A program made the position numbers and the translations under genes. 64,000 bases of DNA from Edaphobacter sp. 12200R-103 (lineage in GTDB: Bacteria > Acidobacteriota > Terriglobia > Terriglobales > Acidobacteriaceae), in contig NZ_CP048114.1 of the NCBI RefSeq assembly GCF_010093025.1, positions 620,001-684,000 on the forward strand. Reading direction: 5' to 3'. Below the pieces are notes generated by a model that was not told the DNA's origin, searched no databases, and saw only the letters and a list, made by a program, of their open reading frames with translations. Positions 1 to 8,208 of the stretch are shown here, one piece after another (within the stretch, counting starts at the first letter, position 1; every line of letters starts with the position of its first letter).

Positions 1-339
1 GAAGACGCCCGCAAGGCGCTCGAGATGTTCCATCAGGTCAAGGTCGAGGTCCTCGGGTTGGTCGAAAACATGTCCCAGATGACGCTGCCCAATGGTGAGG
101 TCATCGACGTCTTCGGCGCAGGAGGGACCGAGCGCACCGCAGCCCAGTTTGGCCTCGATTTTCTAGGCGCCCTGGAACTCAATCCATCCATCCGCGAAGG
201 TGGAGATCGAGGAATGCCCATAGCGCTCGCAGGACCGGATTCAAAGCTCTCGTCCGAGATCTACGCCGTGGCGCACCGCGTCGCCGACAAGGCCAAGGAG
301 ATCGCCTCGAAGAGTGAGAACATCTTCGAGATCAGCTAG
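1..339 (+). CDS. Mrp/NBP35-family P-loop ATPase, C-terminal part (5' truncated by window edge)
   Basis: The reading frame is open from base 1 and ends at TAG 339, giving the last 112 residues. It matches the C-terminal third of Mrp/ApbC/NBP35 P-loop ATPases, which carry and deliver iron-sulfur clusters in the cytoplasm. The family signatures VLGLVENMS, DVFGAGG, LGALELNPSIREGGDRGMP and a terminal amphipathic helix are present. The segment after ENMS, where most Mrp proteins have a CxxC pair that bridges a cluster across the dimer, reads SQMTLPNGEV and contains no cysteine; the visible part contains no cysteine at all. This may be a cluster-independent variant. The Walker A region lies outside the window. 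Family assignment is confident; the cellular role is inferred. Confidence 0.85.
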   Translation, partial: EDARKALEMFHQVKVEVLGLVENMSQMTLPNGEVIDVFGAGGTERTAAQFGLDFLGALELNPSIREGGDRGMPIALAGPDSKLSSEIYAVAHRVADKAKEIASKSENIFEIS

Positions 340-397
340 GTGTATCGACAAGTTCCGCATCGTTGATCTGCTTTGTTGAATTTCCACCGCTATCACA

Positions 398-446
398 GGT
401 GTCATCCTGAGTGGAGCGCGCCGGCACGCAGTCGGAGGATGACACC
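398..446. repeat. Dispersed palindromic repeat, family A
   Basis: A 10-bp perfect inverted repeat, GGTGTCATCC (398-407) and GGATGACACC (437-446), encloses a spacer with the family core GAGTGGAGCG...GTCGGAGG. The same core recurs at least ten times in this window. It lies in the 323-bp gap (340-662) between the Mrp ATPase gene and hrcA, which otherwise shows no gene. Confidence 0.75.
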
Positions 447-498
447 CTCCATGGGGACCGCAAAGTGCCCCCTGCAAGCGTCATTGGGGCCCACACCC

Positions 499-536
499 CG
501 TCATTTTGAGGCGCAGCCGAAGAATCCCTGTATTTT
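499..536. repeat. Dispersed repeat, family A half-copy
   Basis: The sequence reads CGTCATTTTGAGGCGCAGCCGAAGAATCCCTGTATTTTT across 499-537. This is the GTCATTCTGAGCGAAGCCGAAGAATCCCTG variant of the family A element, oriented as a single arm. No CIRCE operator was found between here and hrcA. Confidence 0.6.
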
Positions 537-662
537 TTGCAGGATGCCGATGGAGGCGCCTAGGCCAGCCAGACTCACTGCTATCCGTCGGCCACACAAC
601 CTGTCTAACAACAGCAGACTTGCTTGACGCACAAGATAGACTGGTCTCGATGGGGGAACGAA

Positions 663-1742
663 ATGGCTGAAACCTGGAGAATGACGGCGCGGCAGCGTGT
701 CATTCTCACCGCCATTATCGAGAGCTATATCGAAACGGGAGAACCCGTGGGTTCAGGCACGATCGCCCGTCTCAACCGGGAAGGGTCCGCCATGAGCCCG
801 GCGACCATCCGCAACGAGATGGCGGAGCTGGCCGATGCCGGCCTTCTGGAACAGCCCCACACCTCCGCCGGACGAATCCCTACGGCCCGTGCCTTTCGTA
901 TGTACGTGGAGCAATTGAGCGAAGGAGGCAGTCCCGGGAGGGGGACCGAACGGCTGCCCGCGCGTTCGCGCCTTCAGATCGACCGCAGTTTTGTGGGAGT
1001 CGCAGGAACTCAGGCGGTTCTCGAGCGTGCTTCTCATGTGCTGGCCACCCTCTCCAGCGGGGTGGGAGTCGCCATCGCGACCGCGAGCGAGGGAGATCTC
1101 CTCGAACACGTCCATTTTTCCCGCCTGGCTCCGGCCAGCGTTCTCGGCGTCGTGGTTACACGCTCCGGGACGGTCCGGGACCGCGTTCTGTCGTTGGACC
1201 GCGACGTAACCTCCGGAGAACTGGAGACGGCTGCAAACTTCCTCAATGAGAACTTCCGCGGCTGGAGCGTGGAGGAGGTTCGCTCGGAGCTGGCTCGTCT
1301 GGTCGAGCGTGAACGCAGCGAGTACCAGCGACTCCTGAACAGCGTCCAGCAGCTCTGGGTGAAGGCGGTTCCCGTCGATGACGTCACTCCGCCTCCGGTC
1401 TACGTGGAAGGGGTAGCCAACCTCGTAAGTTCTCAGATGGACGGGGAGCGTCTGCGGGAGATGCTCGCCGCCCTTGAGGCAAAGCAGCGTCTGGTAGAGC
1501 TCCTGAATGCCTATATCGATACCCGTCAGCAAAGCGTGCGTGTCGTCTTCGACCTGGAAGAGCAGGCCCCGCAGATGGCCGGGCTGGTGCTGATCGCCGC
1601 CCCCGCCAGGATGGCAGGCGAGAGCCGCGGCACCATCGGGGTCATCGGGACCACCCGCATGGACTACGAGAACACCATGAACGCCGTGAGCTACCTCTCG
1701 CGCGTCTTCGACCGGATCGCGACGCAGCCTTCGGAACAGTAG
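663..1742 (+). CDS. hrcA: Heat-inducible transcription repressor HrcA
   Basis: A 359-residue repressor of class I heat-shock genes; the family binds CIRCE operators and is kept active by GroEL. The N-terminal winged-helix domain shows RQRVILTAIIESYIETGEPVGS, the conserved AMSPATIRNEMAELADAGLLEQPHTSAGRIPT and YR-type wing residues (about 10-80). The C-terminal GAF-like inducer region shows GTIGVIGTTRMDYENTMNAVSYLSR. The frame is open from a TTG at 624, but ATG 663 is preferred because GGGGGA (652-657) sits 5 nt upstream and homologues start near MTARQR. It is followed by grpE and dnaJ, the usual hrcA-grpE-dnaJ order. dnaK is not in the window. No CIRCE inverted repeat was seen in 340-662, so autoregulation is not supported here. 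Confidence 0.95.
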   Translation: MAETWRMTARQRVILTAIIESYIETGEPVGSGTIARLNREGSAMSPATIRNEMAELADAGLLEQPHTSAGRIPTARAFRMYVEQLSEGGSPGRGTERLPARSRLQIDRSFVGVAGTQAVLERASHVLATLSSGVGVAIATASEGDLLEHVHFSRLAPASVLGVVVTRSGTVRDRVLSLDRDVTSGELETAANFLNENFRGWSVEEVRSELARLVERERSEYQRLLNSVQQLWVKAVPVDDVTPPPVYVEGVANLVSSQMDGERLREMLAALEAKQRLVELLNAYIDTRQQSVRVVFDLEEQAPQMAGLVLIAAPARMAGESRGTIGVIGTTRMDYENTMNAVSYLSRVFDRIATQPSEQ

Positions 1743-1830
1743 GGAAATTCAGGCGGCCCTGCACCTGCCCGCGCCTTGCGTGATCGGCGATAATAGAAGA
1801 GGACAACGATCTATGAGGAGACATAAATCC

Positions 1831-2385
1831 ATGCAGGACGAGACGACTGTGCAGGCTGTACAGGAGGGCGAGGTTGTGACTGGCTCTCCGGAGGAGCAGG
1901 CACAGACCGCGGCTTCAGCCCAGCAGAATGAACTGGAACAACTTAAGGGCGAGCGCGATCAGCTTCTCGATAGGCTGGCGCGGCTGCAGGCCGAGTTCGA
2001 CAATGCCCGGAAGCGCGAAGCCAAGGAGCGACAGGATGCCCGCGATTACGTGGTTTCGACCACCGTGGAGCCTTTTCTGGGGGTTATGGATAACTTTCAG
2101 CTGGCCGTGAAGTCTGAGGGATCGATCGATCAGCTTCGTGCCGGTGTCGGGTTGATTCTAAAGCAGATGGAAGACGCCCTGAAGGGGTTGAATGTGGTTC
2201 CGGTCGAGAGCGTAGGGGCGCAGTTCGATCCTCGCTTTCACGAGGCCCTCGGCAGTGTTGAAACCAACGAGTTCCCCGATCATCAGGTACTGGAGGAGAT
2301 TCGCCGGGGTTACAGGATGCGCGAGAAGCTGCTGCGCCCCGCCCTCGTGAAGATCGCTTCGAACCCAAACCAGGTAAGTGAGTAA
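1831..2385 (+). CDS. grpE: Nucleotide exchange factor GrpE
   Basis: A 184-residue cytoplasmic co-chaperone that releases ADP from DnaK. It has an acidic Gln/Glu-rich N-terminus, a long dimerising coiled coil (LKGERDQLLDRLARLQAEFDNARKR, about 35-65), and the C-terminal beta domain with FDPRFHEALG and the closing RGYRMREKLLRPALVKIA. In-frame GTG 1780 and ATG 1813 lie upstream, but ATG 1831 is preferred: GAGGAG (1815-1820) lies 10 nt before it. It sits 88 nt after hrcA and 51 nt before dnaJ, so one heat-shock operon is likely. Length and motifs are normal for the family. Confidence 0.95.
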   Translation: MQDETTVQAVQEGEVVTGSPEEQAQTAASAQQNELEQLKGERDQLLDRLARLQAEFDNARKREAKERQDARDYVVSTTVEPFLGVMDNFQLAVKSEGSIDQLRAGVGLILKQMEDALKGLNVVPVESVGAQFDPRFHEALGSVETNEFPDHQVLEEIRRGYRMREKLLRPALVKIASNPNQVSE

Positions 2386-2397
2386 CCACCGAATCGA

Positions 2398-2414
2398 TGA
2401 ATACCGGTTATTCA
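2398..2414. promoter_or_regulatory. Inverted repeat between grpE and dnaJ
   Basis: TGAATA (2398-2403) and TATTCA (2409-2414) are a perfect 6-bp inverted repeat around CCGGT, followed by GTTTTTG. It could be a weak attenuating hairpin or a protein-binding site in the grpE-dnaJ spacer. The stem is short, so confidence is low. Confidence 0.3.
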
Positions 2415-2436
2415 GTTTTTGAAGGTTTTTTGAAGG

Positions 2437-3594
2437 ATGAGTGCGACGGCAAACGTGACCAAAGTTGATTTCTATGAAGTGCTGAGTGTCTCCCGCGACG
2501 CTTCCGATCAGGAGTTGAAGACGGCCTATCGCAAGCTGGCGATGCAGTATCACCCGGACCGCAATCCGGGCGATGCGGCGGCGGAGGAGAAGTTCAAGGA
2601 GTGCAGCGAGGCTTACCAGGTGCTCAGCGATCCGGACAAGCGTGCGGCCTACGATCGCTATGGGCATGCAGCGTTCAACGGAAGCTCGAGTGGCGCCGGC
2701 GCGGGGCCATTCGGCGGCGGATTCGGCGGGGCACAGGACCTGGGGGACATCTTCGGCGACCTGTTTGGCGAGATGTTCAACATGGGCGGCTCCTCCCGTG
2801 GCGGAAGGGCCTCTCGCGCCCAGCGGGGACGGGACCTGCGTTATGACATGACGCTGGAGTTCGAAGAGGCCGTCTTCGGGATGGAGCGGGAGATCAAGAT
2901 CCGCCGCAACGAGACCTGCACGGAGTGCCAGGGAACCGGCGCGGCCAAGGGCAAGCAGCCTGTCACCTGCAGTCAGTGCGGCGGCCGCGGCCAGCAGAGG
3001 TTCCAGCAGGGCTTCTTCTCGGTCGCGAGGACCTGCTCGGCCTGCGGAGGAACCGGAACCCAGATCACTGATCCCTGCCCTGCCTGCCGTGGCGAAACCA
3101 GGGTACAGACGGAGCACACTATCCTCGTGAAGGTTCCGGCAGGAGTGGAACAGGATACCCGCATCCGCTACCAGGGCGAGGGCGAGGCCGGAAAGTTTGG
3201 CGGCCCGGCCGGCGACCTCTACGTCGTCCTGAATGTGAAGTCGCACAAGTTCTTCGAGCGTGAAGGCGACGACCTGCACTGCGTATTGCCGATCTCATTC
3301 CCACAGGCAGCCCTGGGGACAGAGCTTGAGATTCAGACCCTGGAAGGCATGGAGACTCTCCGGATCCCTGAGGGCACACAGAGCGGCAAGGAGTTCCGGC
3401 TCCGCGGCAAGGGTGTCCCGCACCTCAATGAGCGTGGCAAGGGCGATCTGATCGTAGAGATCCGCGTTCAGACTCCAGCCAAACTCAACAAACATCAGAA
3501 AGACCTTCTCCGGCAGCTTGGGGAGACCATGGAGATTGAGAACACTCCGACCTCACGCGGCATCTTCGATAAGGTCAAGGAAATGTTCAACTAA
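2437..3594 (+). CDS. dnaJ: Chaperone protein DnaJ
   Basis: A full-length 385-residue type I Hsp40 that stimulates DnaK ATPase and binds unfolded clients. The J domain (about 8-75) carries the HPD motif in YHPDRNPGD. A Gly/Phe-rich linker (about 80-125) contains GAGPFGGGFGG. Four zinc-binding CxxCxGxG-type repeats follow (about 161-222): CTECQGTG, CSQCGGRG, CSACGGTG and CPACRGET. In the last one the final glycine is replaced, as is common. The C-terminal substrate-binding domain ends KVKEMFN. The start at ATG 2437 gives MSATANVTKVDFYEVL. AAGG abuts the ATG directly, and a better spaced GAAGG lies at 2421-2425. It ends the hrcA-grpE-dnaJ operon, followed by a strong terminator at 3653-3687. Confidence 0.97.
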   Translation: MSATANVTKVDFYEVLSVSRDASDQELKTAYRKLAMQYHPDRNPGDAAAEEKFKECSEAYQVLSDPDKRAAYDRYGHAAFNGSSSGAGAGPFGGGFGGAQDLGDIFGDLFGEMFNMGGSSRGGRASRAQRGRDLRYDMTLEFEEAVFGMEREIKIRRNETCTECQGTGAAKGKQPVTCSQCGGRGQQRFQQGFFSVARTCSACGGTGTQITDPCPACRGETRVQTEHTILVKVPAGVEQDTRIRYQGEGEAGKFGGPAGDLYVVLNVKSHKFFEREGDDLHCVLPISFPQAALGTELEIQTLEGMETLRIPEGTQSGKEFRLRGKGVPHLNERGKGDLIVEIRVQTPAKLNKHQKDLLRQLGETMEIENTPTSRGIFDKVKEMFN

Positions 3595-3652
3595 TTTGTG
3601 TAAATAAAACAAAATAAGACAATAGATTGAATTTAATTTTTTCGGTATACGT

Positions 3653-3687
3653 GAAAGGCTCCGGGAACCCTCCGGAGCCTTTCTTTT
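3653..3687 (+). terminator. Rho-independent terminator after dnaJ
   Basis: A perfect 12-bp stem, GAAAGGCTCCGG (3653-3664) with CCGGAGCCTTTC (3672-3683), has a 7-nt loop and runs into TTTT. It closes the heat-shock operon. The rest of the 338-bp gap to lon (3595-3932) shows no gene; the lon promoter probably lies in 3700-3920, but no convincing -35/-10 pair was identified. Confidence 0.9.
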
Positions 3688-3932
3688 GAGCGGGACCGGC
3701 TTTATCGGGCTGCTGAAAAATCTCTGTCGATTTGGGATGAATTGCCGATGACGGCAAAGACAAAGATGGCGTCTCAGAGTAGAAAGAACGAGCTTCCGAC
3801 CTGGAGGGAGTCGAGCGGTGTGGCTTCAGGCGGGCGGACGGAACGTTGCCAGAAATCCGTTGATTTCGATGCTTGCGACCTATACAACAGTTGCTGCATC
3901 GAATAGCTAATAATTTGACAGAAGGACACTCA

Positions 3933-6377
3933 ATGGCAAGCGATTTCGTAAGTGTTATCAAACCGACAGCAAAGAATCCGGAGGGCGGCGAGGGCGCGAA
4001 CGGCAAGCGGCCGGTTCCGGTGTTGCCAGTGCGGGACACAGTTCTCTTTCCGCATGCCGTCCTTCCCTTAACGGTAGGGCGGGAGAGCAGTATCCAGCTG
4101 ATCCAGTCCCTGGGTGAGGATAAGTCGATCCTGGTGGTGGCGCAGCGCGATGCCCGGCAGGACACGCCGGTGGAGGCGGACCTTTATGGGGTTGGCACCC
4201 GCGCGACCGTTCACAAGGTCGTGAAGATGCCGAACCAGAGCCTCTTTGTCTTCACAGAAGGCAACGAGCGCGTCCATCTGGGTGAGTTTACGCAACTGCA
4301 GCCGTTCATGACGGCGGAGTTTGAGCCCATCATCGAGGCGGAGCCTGAGAAGACCCCGGAGAACGAGGCGCTCGAGCGCAATGTGGTGAGCCAGTTCCAG
4401 CAGATCGTCAGCTCCTCGCCGACGCTCTCGGACGATCTGCAGACGATCGCGATCAATATTGAGGAGCCGGGACGTCTGGCCGACTTCATCTCTTCGTCGT
4501 TGCCGTTTCTGACGACGACGGACAAGCAGGAGCTTCTGGAGACGCCGGACGTCATCAAGCGTCTGGAGCGGATCAACCAGCATTTGGCCAAGGAGCTGGA
4601 GGTCCAGCAGCTTCGCAACAAGATCCAGAGCGAGGTGCAGGACTCCGTGCAGCAGTCGCAGAGGGACTATTACCTGCGTGAGCAGCTGAAGGCGATCCAG
4701 AAGGAGTTGGGTGACGTCGACGAGACCCAGAAGGACATTGCCGAGCTGAAGGAGAAGATCGAAGCCGCGGGAATGCCCGACGAGGTCAAGAAGGACGCTC
4801 TGAAGGAGCTGGCACGCCTGAGCCGCATGAACGCCATGGCAGCGGACTACAGCCTGACACGCAACTATGTGGAGTGGCTGGCTGTCCTTCCGTGGTCGAA
4901 GAGCTCAGCAGGTGAGGTGGACATCAGGAAGGCGAAGGAGATTCTGGATGCGGACCACTATGGCCTGAGAAAGGTGAAGGAACGCATTCTGGACTACCTC
5001 TCCGTTCGGCGGTTGAAGCCGGATATGAAGGGTCCGATTCTGTGCTTCGTCGGGCCTCCGGGCGTAGGCAAAACTTCGCTGGGGCGGTCGATTGCGAAGG
5101 CGCTGGGACGGAAGTTCTCGCGCATCTCGCTGGGCGGCATGCACGACGAGGCGGAGATCCGCGGACACCGGAGAACGTACATCGGCGCGTTGCCGGGACA
5201 GATCATTCAACACCTGAAGAGGGTGGAGGTGAACGATCCGGTCTTCATGCTGGATGAGATCGACAAGCTGGGACGCGATTTCCGGGGAGATCCGGCGAGC
5301 GCGTTGCTGGAGACGCTGGACCCGGAGCAGAACAATACGTTCCGCGACAACTATCTCGATCAGCCGTTCGACCTGAGCAAGGTTCTGTTTATCTGCACAG
5401 CCAATCAGCTGGATACGATACCGGGACCGTTGCTGGACCGCATGGAGATCATCGAACTGACCGGTTACACCGAGGGCGAGAAGGTCAACATTGCCGAGCG
5501 GTATCTTGTACCGCGGCAGTTGAAGGAGAACGGCGTGGATGCTGCAATGATCGACTTCCCGACGGAGAGTGTGGCGCTGGTTGCGCGGCACTATACGCGT
5601 GAGGCCGGCGTTCGCAGACTGGAGCAGCAGATCGGCACCGTCGTCCGCAAGGTGGCCCGCAAGATTGCCGAGGGCGCGACGGAGAAGATCACGATCACGC
5701 CGGAGGTGATCCATGAGTTCCTTGGAGGCTACAAGGTGCGCGTGGATACGGAGATCGCGGAGCGGACGAAACGTCCGGGCGTGGCGGTTGGCCTGGCGTG
5801 GACTCCGGCGGGCGGAGACGTCCTCTTCATCGAGGCAAACAAGATGAAGGGCAAGGGCGGCTTCACGATCACCGGCCAGATTGGCGACGTGATGAAGGAG
5901 AGCATGCAGGCCGCGTTAACCTGGGTGCGCTCGAACGCAGCGAAGTTCGGCCTGGAGCAGGACTTCACGAAGGACACGGATATCCATATCCACGTTCCGG
6001 CGGGAGCGATCCCGAAGGACGGACCTTCGGCGGGCATCACGATGGCAACGGCGCTGGTGAGCCTGTTGACGGACACGCCAGTGCATCCGTTGACGGCGAT
6101 GACCGGCGAGATCACGCTGAGCGGCAATGTGCTGCCGGTGGGAGGCATCAAGGAGAAGTTTCTTGCGGCCAAGCGCGCGGGAGTGCGGGACGTGATTCTT
6201 CCCCTGGAATGCAAGACCCAGGTGGATGAAGACCTGACGCCGGATCAGATCGATGATGTGAAGATTCACTACGCGACGCGCATTGAAGAGGTGCTGGCGG
6301 TCGCGTTGCCGAAGACGGTGCAGGAAGAGGCTGAGGATGAGGCGGTACGTGAGGAGGTTCTTCACGCCTCAGCGTAA
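3933..6377 (+). CDS. lon: ATP-dependent protease Lon
   Basis: An 814-residue cytoplasmic AAA+ serine protease for misfolded and regulatory proteins. The LON substrate-binding domain is at about 28-220, followed by a coiled-coil segment. The AAA+ module has Walker A GPPGVGKTS (374-382) and Walker B VFMLDEIDK. The protease domain has catalytic Ser699 in PKDGPSAG and the dyad Lys742 (second lysine of GGIKEK, aligned with E. coli K722). The frame is open from a TTG at 3873, but ATG 3933 is chosen because GAAGGA (3921-3926) sits 6 nt upstream and MASDFV... is a normal start. It follows the heat-shock operon but has its own leader and terminator, so it is probably a separate transcript. Confidence 0.97.
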   Translation: MASDFVSVIKPTAKNPEGGEGANGKRPVPVLPVRDTVLFPHAVLPLTVGRESSIQLIQSLGEDKSILVVAQRDARQDTPVEADLYGVGTRATVHKVVKMPNQSLFVFTEGNERVHLGEFTQLQPFMTAEFEPIIEAEPEKTPENEALERNVVSQFQQIVSSSPTLSDDLQTIAINIEEPGRLADFISSSLPFLTTTDKQELLETPDVIKRLERINQHLAKELEVQQLRNKIQSEVQDSVQQSQRDYYLREQLKAIQKELGDVDETQKDIAELKEKIEAAGMPDEVKKDALKELARLSRMNAMAADYSLTRNYVEWLAVLPWSKSSAGEVDIRKAKEILDADHYGLRKVKERILDYLSVRRLKPDMKGPILCFVGPPGVGKTSLGRSIAKALGRKFSRISLGGMHDEAEIRGHRRTYIGALPGQIIQHLKRVEVNDPVFMLDEIDKLGRDFRGDPASALLETLDPEQNNTFRDNYLDQPFDLSKVLFICTANQLDTIPGPLLDRMEIIELTGYTEGEKVNIAERYLVPRQLKENGVDAAMIDFPTESVALVARHYTREAGVRRLEQQIGTVVRKVARKIAEGATEKITITPEVIHEFLGGYKVRVDTEIAERTKRPGVAVGLAWTPAGGDVLFIEANKMKGKGGFTITGQIGDVMKESMQAALTWVRSNAAKFGLEQDFTKDTDIHIHVPAGAIPKDGPSAGITMATALVSLLTDTPVHPLTAMTGEITLSGNVLPVGGIKEKFLAAKRAGVRDVILPLECKTQVDEDLTPDQIDDVKIHYATRIEEVLAVALPKTVQEEAEDEAVREEVLHASA

Positions 6378-6393
6378 TGAGAGGTAAGCGTCG

Positions 6394-6430
6394 AAGAGGC
6401 GGTTCGGATTTTCCGGGCCGCCTCTTTTGT
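6394..6430 (+). terminator. Rho-independent terminator after lon
   Basis: AAGAGGCGG (6394-6402) pairs with CCGCCTCTT (6418-6426). The loop holds a further CGG/CCG pairing, and TTTGTTTC follows the stem. It lies 17 bp after the lon stop codon. Confidence 0.85.
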
Positions 6431-6460
6431 TTCGGGGGATTTGGAGAGAGAGTACCAGCG

Positions 6461-6508
6461 AAAATACAGGGATTCTTCCTCTTCGACAGGCTCAGATCAG
6501 AATGACGA
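6461..6508. repeat. Dispersed repeat, family A
   Basis: The copy reads AAATACAGGGATTCTTCC...TCGACAGGCTCAGATCAGAATGACGA, the GATTCTTC/AGAATGAC variant of family A. A small insertion separates the two conserved ends. It lies between the lon terminator and the DUF488 gene. Confidence 0.65.
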
Positions 6509-6529
6509 TGGAGGGAGCGGATAAAGGCG

Positions 6530-7066
6530 ATGATGACGATCGGCCACTCTACGCTGAGTATTGAGGCATTTCTGCGGGCGCTCAAGCAAAACGGAGTGGA
6601 AACGTTGGTGGATGTGCGGAGGTTTCCGGGATCCCGGCGGCATCCTCAGTTCAGCCAGGCTGCTTTGTTTGGATCGTTGAAGCAGGCAGGGATTCGCGGG
6701 GTGTGGCGCGAGGGGCTGGGAGGTCGAAGGAAGGCGAAGCCTGACAGCAAAAATACCGGATGGAAGAACGAGAGCTTTCGTGGGTATGCCGATTACATGC
6801 AGACGCCGGAGTTCCGGGAAGAGATCGACTGGCTGATCGCGCTGCCGGAGATTGCGAAGACGGTTGTGATGTGTGCAGAGGCGGTGCCGTGGCGGTGTCA
6901 CCGGTCTTTGATTGCGGATGCTGTGCTGGCACGCGGGCTGGAGGTGGAGGACATTTTGGTGAAGGCAGATGGGGAGAGCTCGGGAAAACCGCATAAGATG
7001 ACGGCGTTTGCTCAAGCGCGGGAGGGAAGGGTGTGGTATCCGAAAGAGCCGGTGTTGTTTGGGTGA
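6530..7066 (+). CDS. DUF488 family protein
   Basis: A 178-residue cytoplasmic protein of the DUF488 family, whose biochemical role is not settled. It begins MMTIGHSTLSIEAFLRALKQNGVETLVDVRRFPGSRRHP, the family N-terminal signature (TIGHST and DVR.FP.S). The middle carries MCAEAVPWRCHRSLIAD, the conserved CAE...CHR motif. AAAGGCG lies just upstream of the paired ATG codons at 6530/6533. It stands alone between two family A repeats. Length and motifs are complete. Function beyond family membership is not claimed. Confidence 0.85.
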   Translation: MMTIGHSTLSIEAFLRALKQNGVETLVDVRRFPGSRRHPQFSQAALFGSLKQAGIRGVWREGLGGRRKAKPDSKNTGWKNESFRGYADYMQTPEFREEIDWLIALPEIAKTVVMCAEAVPWRCHRSLIADAVLARGLEVEDILVKADGESSGKPHKMTAFAQAREGRVWYPKEPVLFG

Positions 7067-7120
7067 TTTTTGTGTGGGATTGAGGGTCTGAAGCGAGGAG
7101 ATTTTGGCGGCGGCACGGGC

Positions 7121-7187
7121 AAAACGCAGGGATTCTTCGCGTTGCTCAGAATGACGGCTTGCTCTCTGCTACGGTCAGGATGACACT
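7121..7187. repeat. Dispersed repeats, family A (one full copy plus a half copy)
   Basis: AAAACGCAGGGATTCTTCGC followed by GTTGCTCAGAATGACGG is one element (7121-7158). A second end, TACGGTCAGGATGACACTT, follows at about 7170-7187. Together they fill most of the 170-bp gap 7067-7236. Confidence 0.65.
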
Positions 7188-7236
7188 TTCTTCTTTCTCC
7201 CGATATTTCTAAAGGCGAAGAATATGTCGATACCGC

Positions 7237-7863
7237 CTAGCGGTTCCTTCCATGGGAGGGGTGATCGTTGTGGACTTTGGCGTCATAGATCTTCATCTGC
7301 CGGGTGACGAGTTCATTGGTCTTCAGGATCGCCTGCTGGGTTGCGGGATCGAGCTGGTCCCATGTCCTGAAGGTTGAGGGCTCCTGCACGGACTCCGGAA
7401 CAATCTGCCCGTCCTGATCGACCATGGCGGCACTCAGGAGCTGAACGGATTTTTGGTTGGGGTCAACTACGATCTGCCGGGCGCGATACTTGATGTCGTT
7501 GCATGCATCCAGATGCGCATTGTCGCTCATCCCCCAGCGTATCTGGTTGGCGCGGCAGGCTTCCACTGTCTTGTAGAGGGTAAAGGTCGAGAGCGTATAG
7601 GTGCCGTGGTTGATAAAGTCGGAGTAGTTGCGGCTGAGCCACGCACTTGAGCTGATGTCGGGAATATAGATCTCCAGACTCCGATCAGAGGAGACGAGCA
7701 GGGGGATGGTCCATTGCTGCGTTTCGTCGAGGACCTGTGCCGGTTTGCCGAAGGGGCCTCTCTGAATGACCTGCTGGCTGATACCTGCGGAGGGAAGCAG
7801 CAGGAGCAGGAATACGGCCTGGAAGATACGGTAAGGACGTCTGTGTGGAGCCATGTGGTGCAT
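7237..7863 (-). CDS. Secreted hypothetical protein
   Basis: A 208-residue protein of unrecognised family. It begins with a basic n-region (HMAPHRRPYR) and a hydrophobic core (IFQAVFLLLLLPSAGIS), an apparent Sec signal peptide with cleavage near residue 30. The mature part contains LEIYIPDISSSAWLSRNYSDFINHGTY and two cysteines (VEACRAN, LDACND) that could form a disulfide. The tail is basic and His/Asn-rich. GGAGAGG lies just before ATG 7863. The gene is divergent from moaD (94 bp between starts). A surface or envelope role is inferred from the signal peptide only. Confidence 0.65.
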   Translation of the reverse strand: MHHMAPHRRPYRIFQAVFLLLLLPSAGISQQVIQRGPFGKPAQVLDETQQWTIPLLVSSDRSLEIYIPDISSSAWLSRNYSDFINHGTYTLSTFTLYKTVEACRANQIRWGMSDNAHLDACNDIKYRARQIVVDPNQKSVQLLSAAMVDQDGQIVPESVQEPSTFRTWDQLDPATQQAILKTNELVTRQMKIYDAKVHNDHPSHGRNR

Positions 7864-7956
7864 CGATCCTCTCCCAGAATATACGGAATGGATGGCGCTG
7901 GTGATGTTTTTAAACGCCGGGGAGTCAAAGACCTGGGTTCGCGTATGCTTCAGAGT

Positions 7957-8208
7957 ATGCGAGTTCGGGTCTTATTTTTTGGCGTGCTTAAGGAGATCCT
8001 GGGCGGCGAAGACGAAGTTCTGGAGCTGGGGCAAGGGGCCCGCGTTGGAGACCTGGCCGCCCTGTACGAGGGGAGGGTGGGTCCGCAGAAAGATCTGATT
8101 CAATGCATGGCGATTGCGGTGAATCGTGAGTATGCAAAGGCGGAGAATCCTCTGCACGACGGAGATGAGGTGGCCCTGCTGCCGCCGGTAAGCGGAGGGC
8201 TGCGGTGA
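7957..8208 (+). CDS. moaD: Molybdopterin synthase sulfur carrier subunit MoaD, with a two-residue extension after Gly-Gly
   Basis: An 83-residue ubiquitin-fold sulfur carrier (MRVRVLFFGVLKEILGG...LHDGDEVALLPPVSGG). In the family the C-terminal Gly-Gly is free and becomes a thiocarboxylate that donates sulfur to precursor Z. Here the frame continues GGA GGG CTG CGG TGA, so the predicted protein ends GGLR; the final two residues would have to be removed for canonical activity. The start at ATG 7957 fits homologues; ATG 7945 would add four residues. The stop overlaps the GTG start of moaE, so translation is coupled. The long open frame back to 7714 runs opposite the divergent gene and is not considered coding. 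Confidence 0.88.
   Translation: MRVRVLFFGVLKEILGGEDEVLELGQGARVGDLAALYEGRVGPQKDLIQCMAIAVNREYAKAENPLHDGDEVALLPPVSGGLR

Noticed and set aside
340..662. CIRCE operator upstream of hrcA
   Set aside because: No TTAGCACTC-N9-GAGTGCTAA or close variant was found; the visible inverted repeat is a family A element.
753..3279. Long minus-strand open frames opposite hrcA, grpE and dnaJ (for example 753-1532 and 2158-3279)
   Set aside because: They are antisense to well-identified genes, have no protein-like composition or family motifs, and arise from G+C-rich codon usage.
3915..3926. TTGACA at 3915-3920 as a -35 box
   Set aside because: It lies 13 nt before the lon start and next to its ribosome-binding site, so there is no room for a -10 element.
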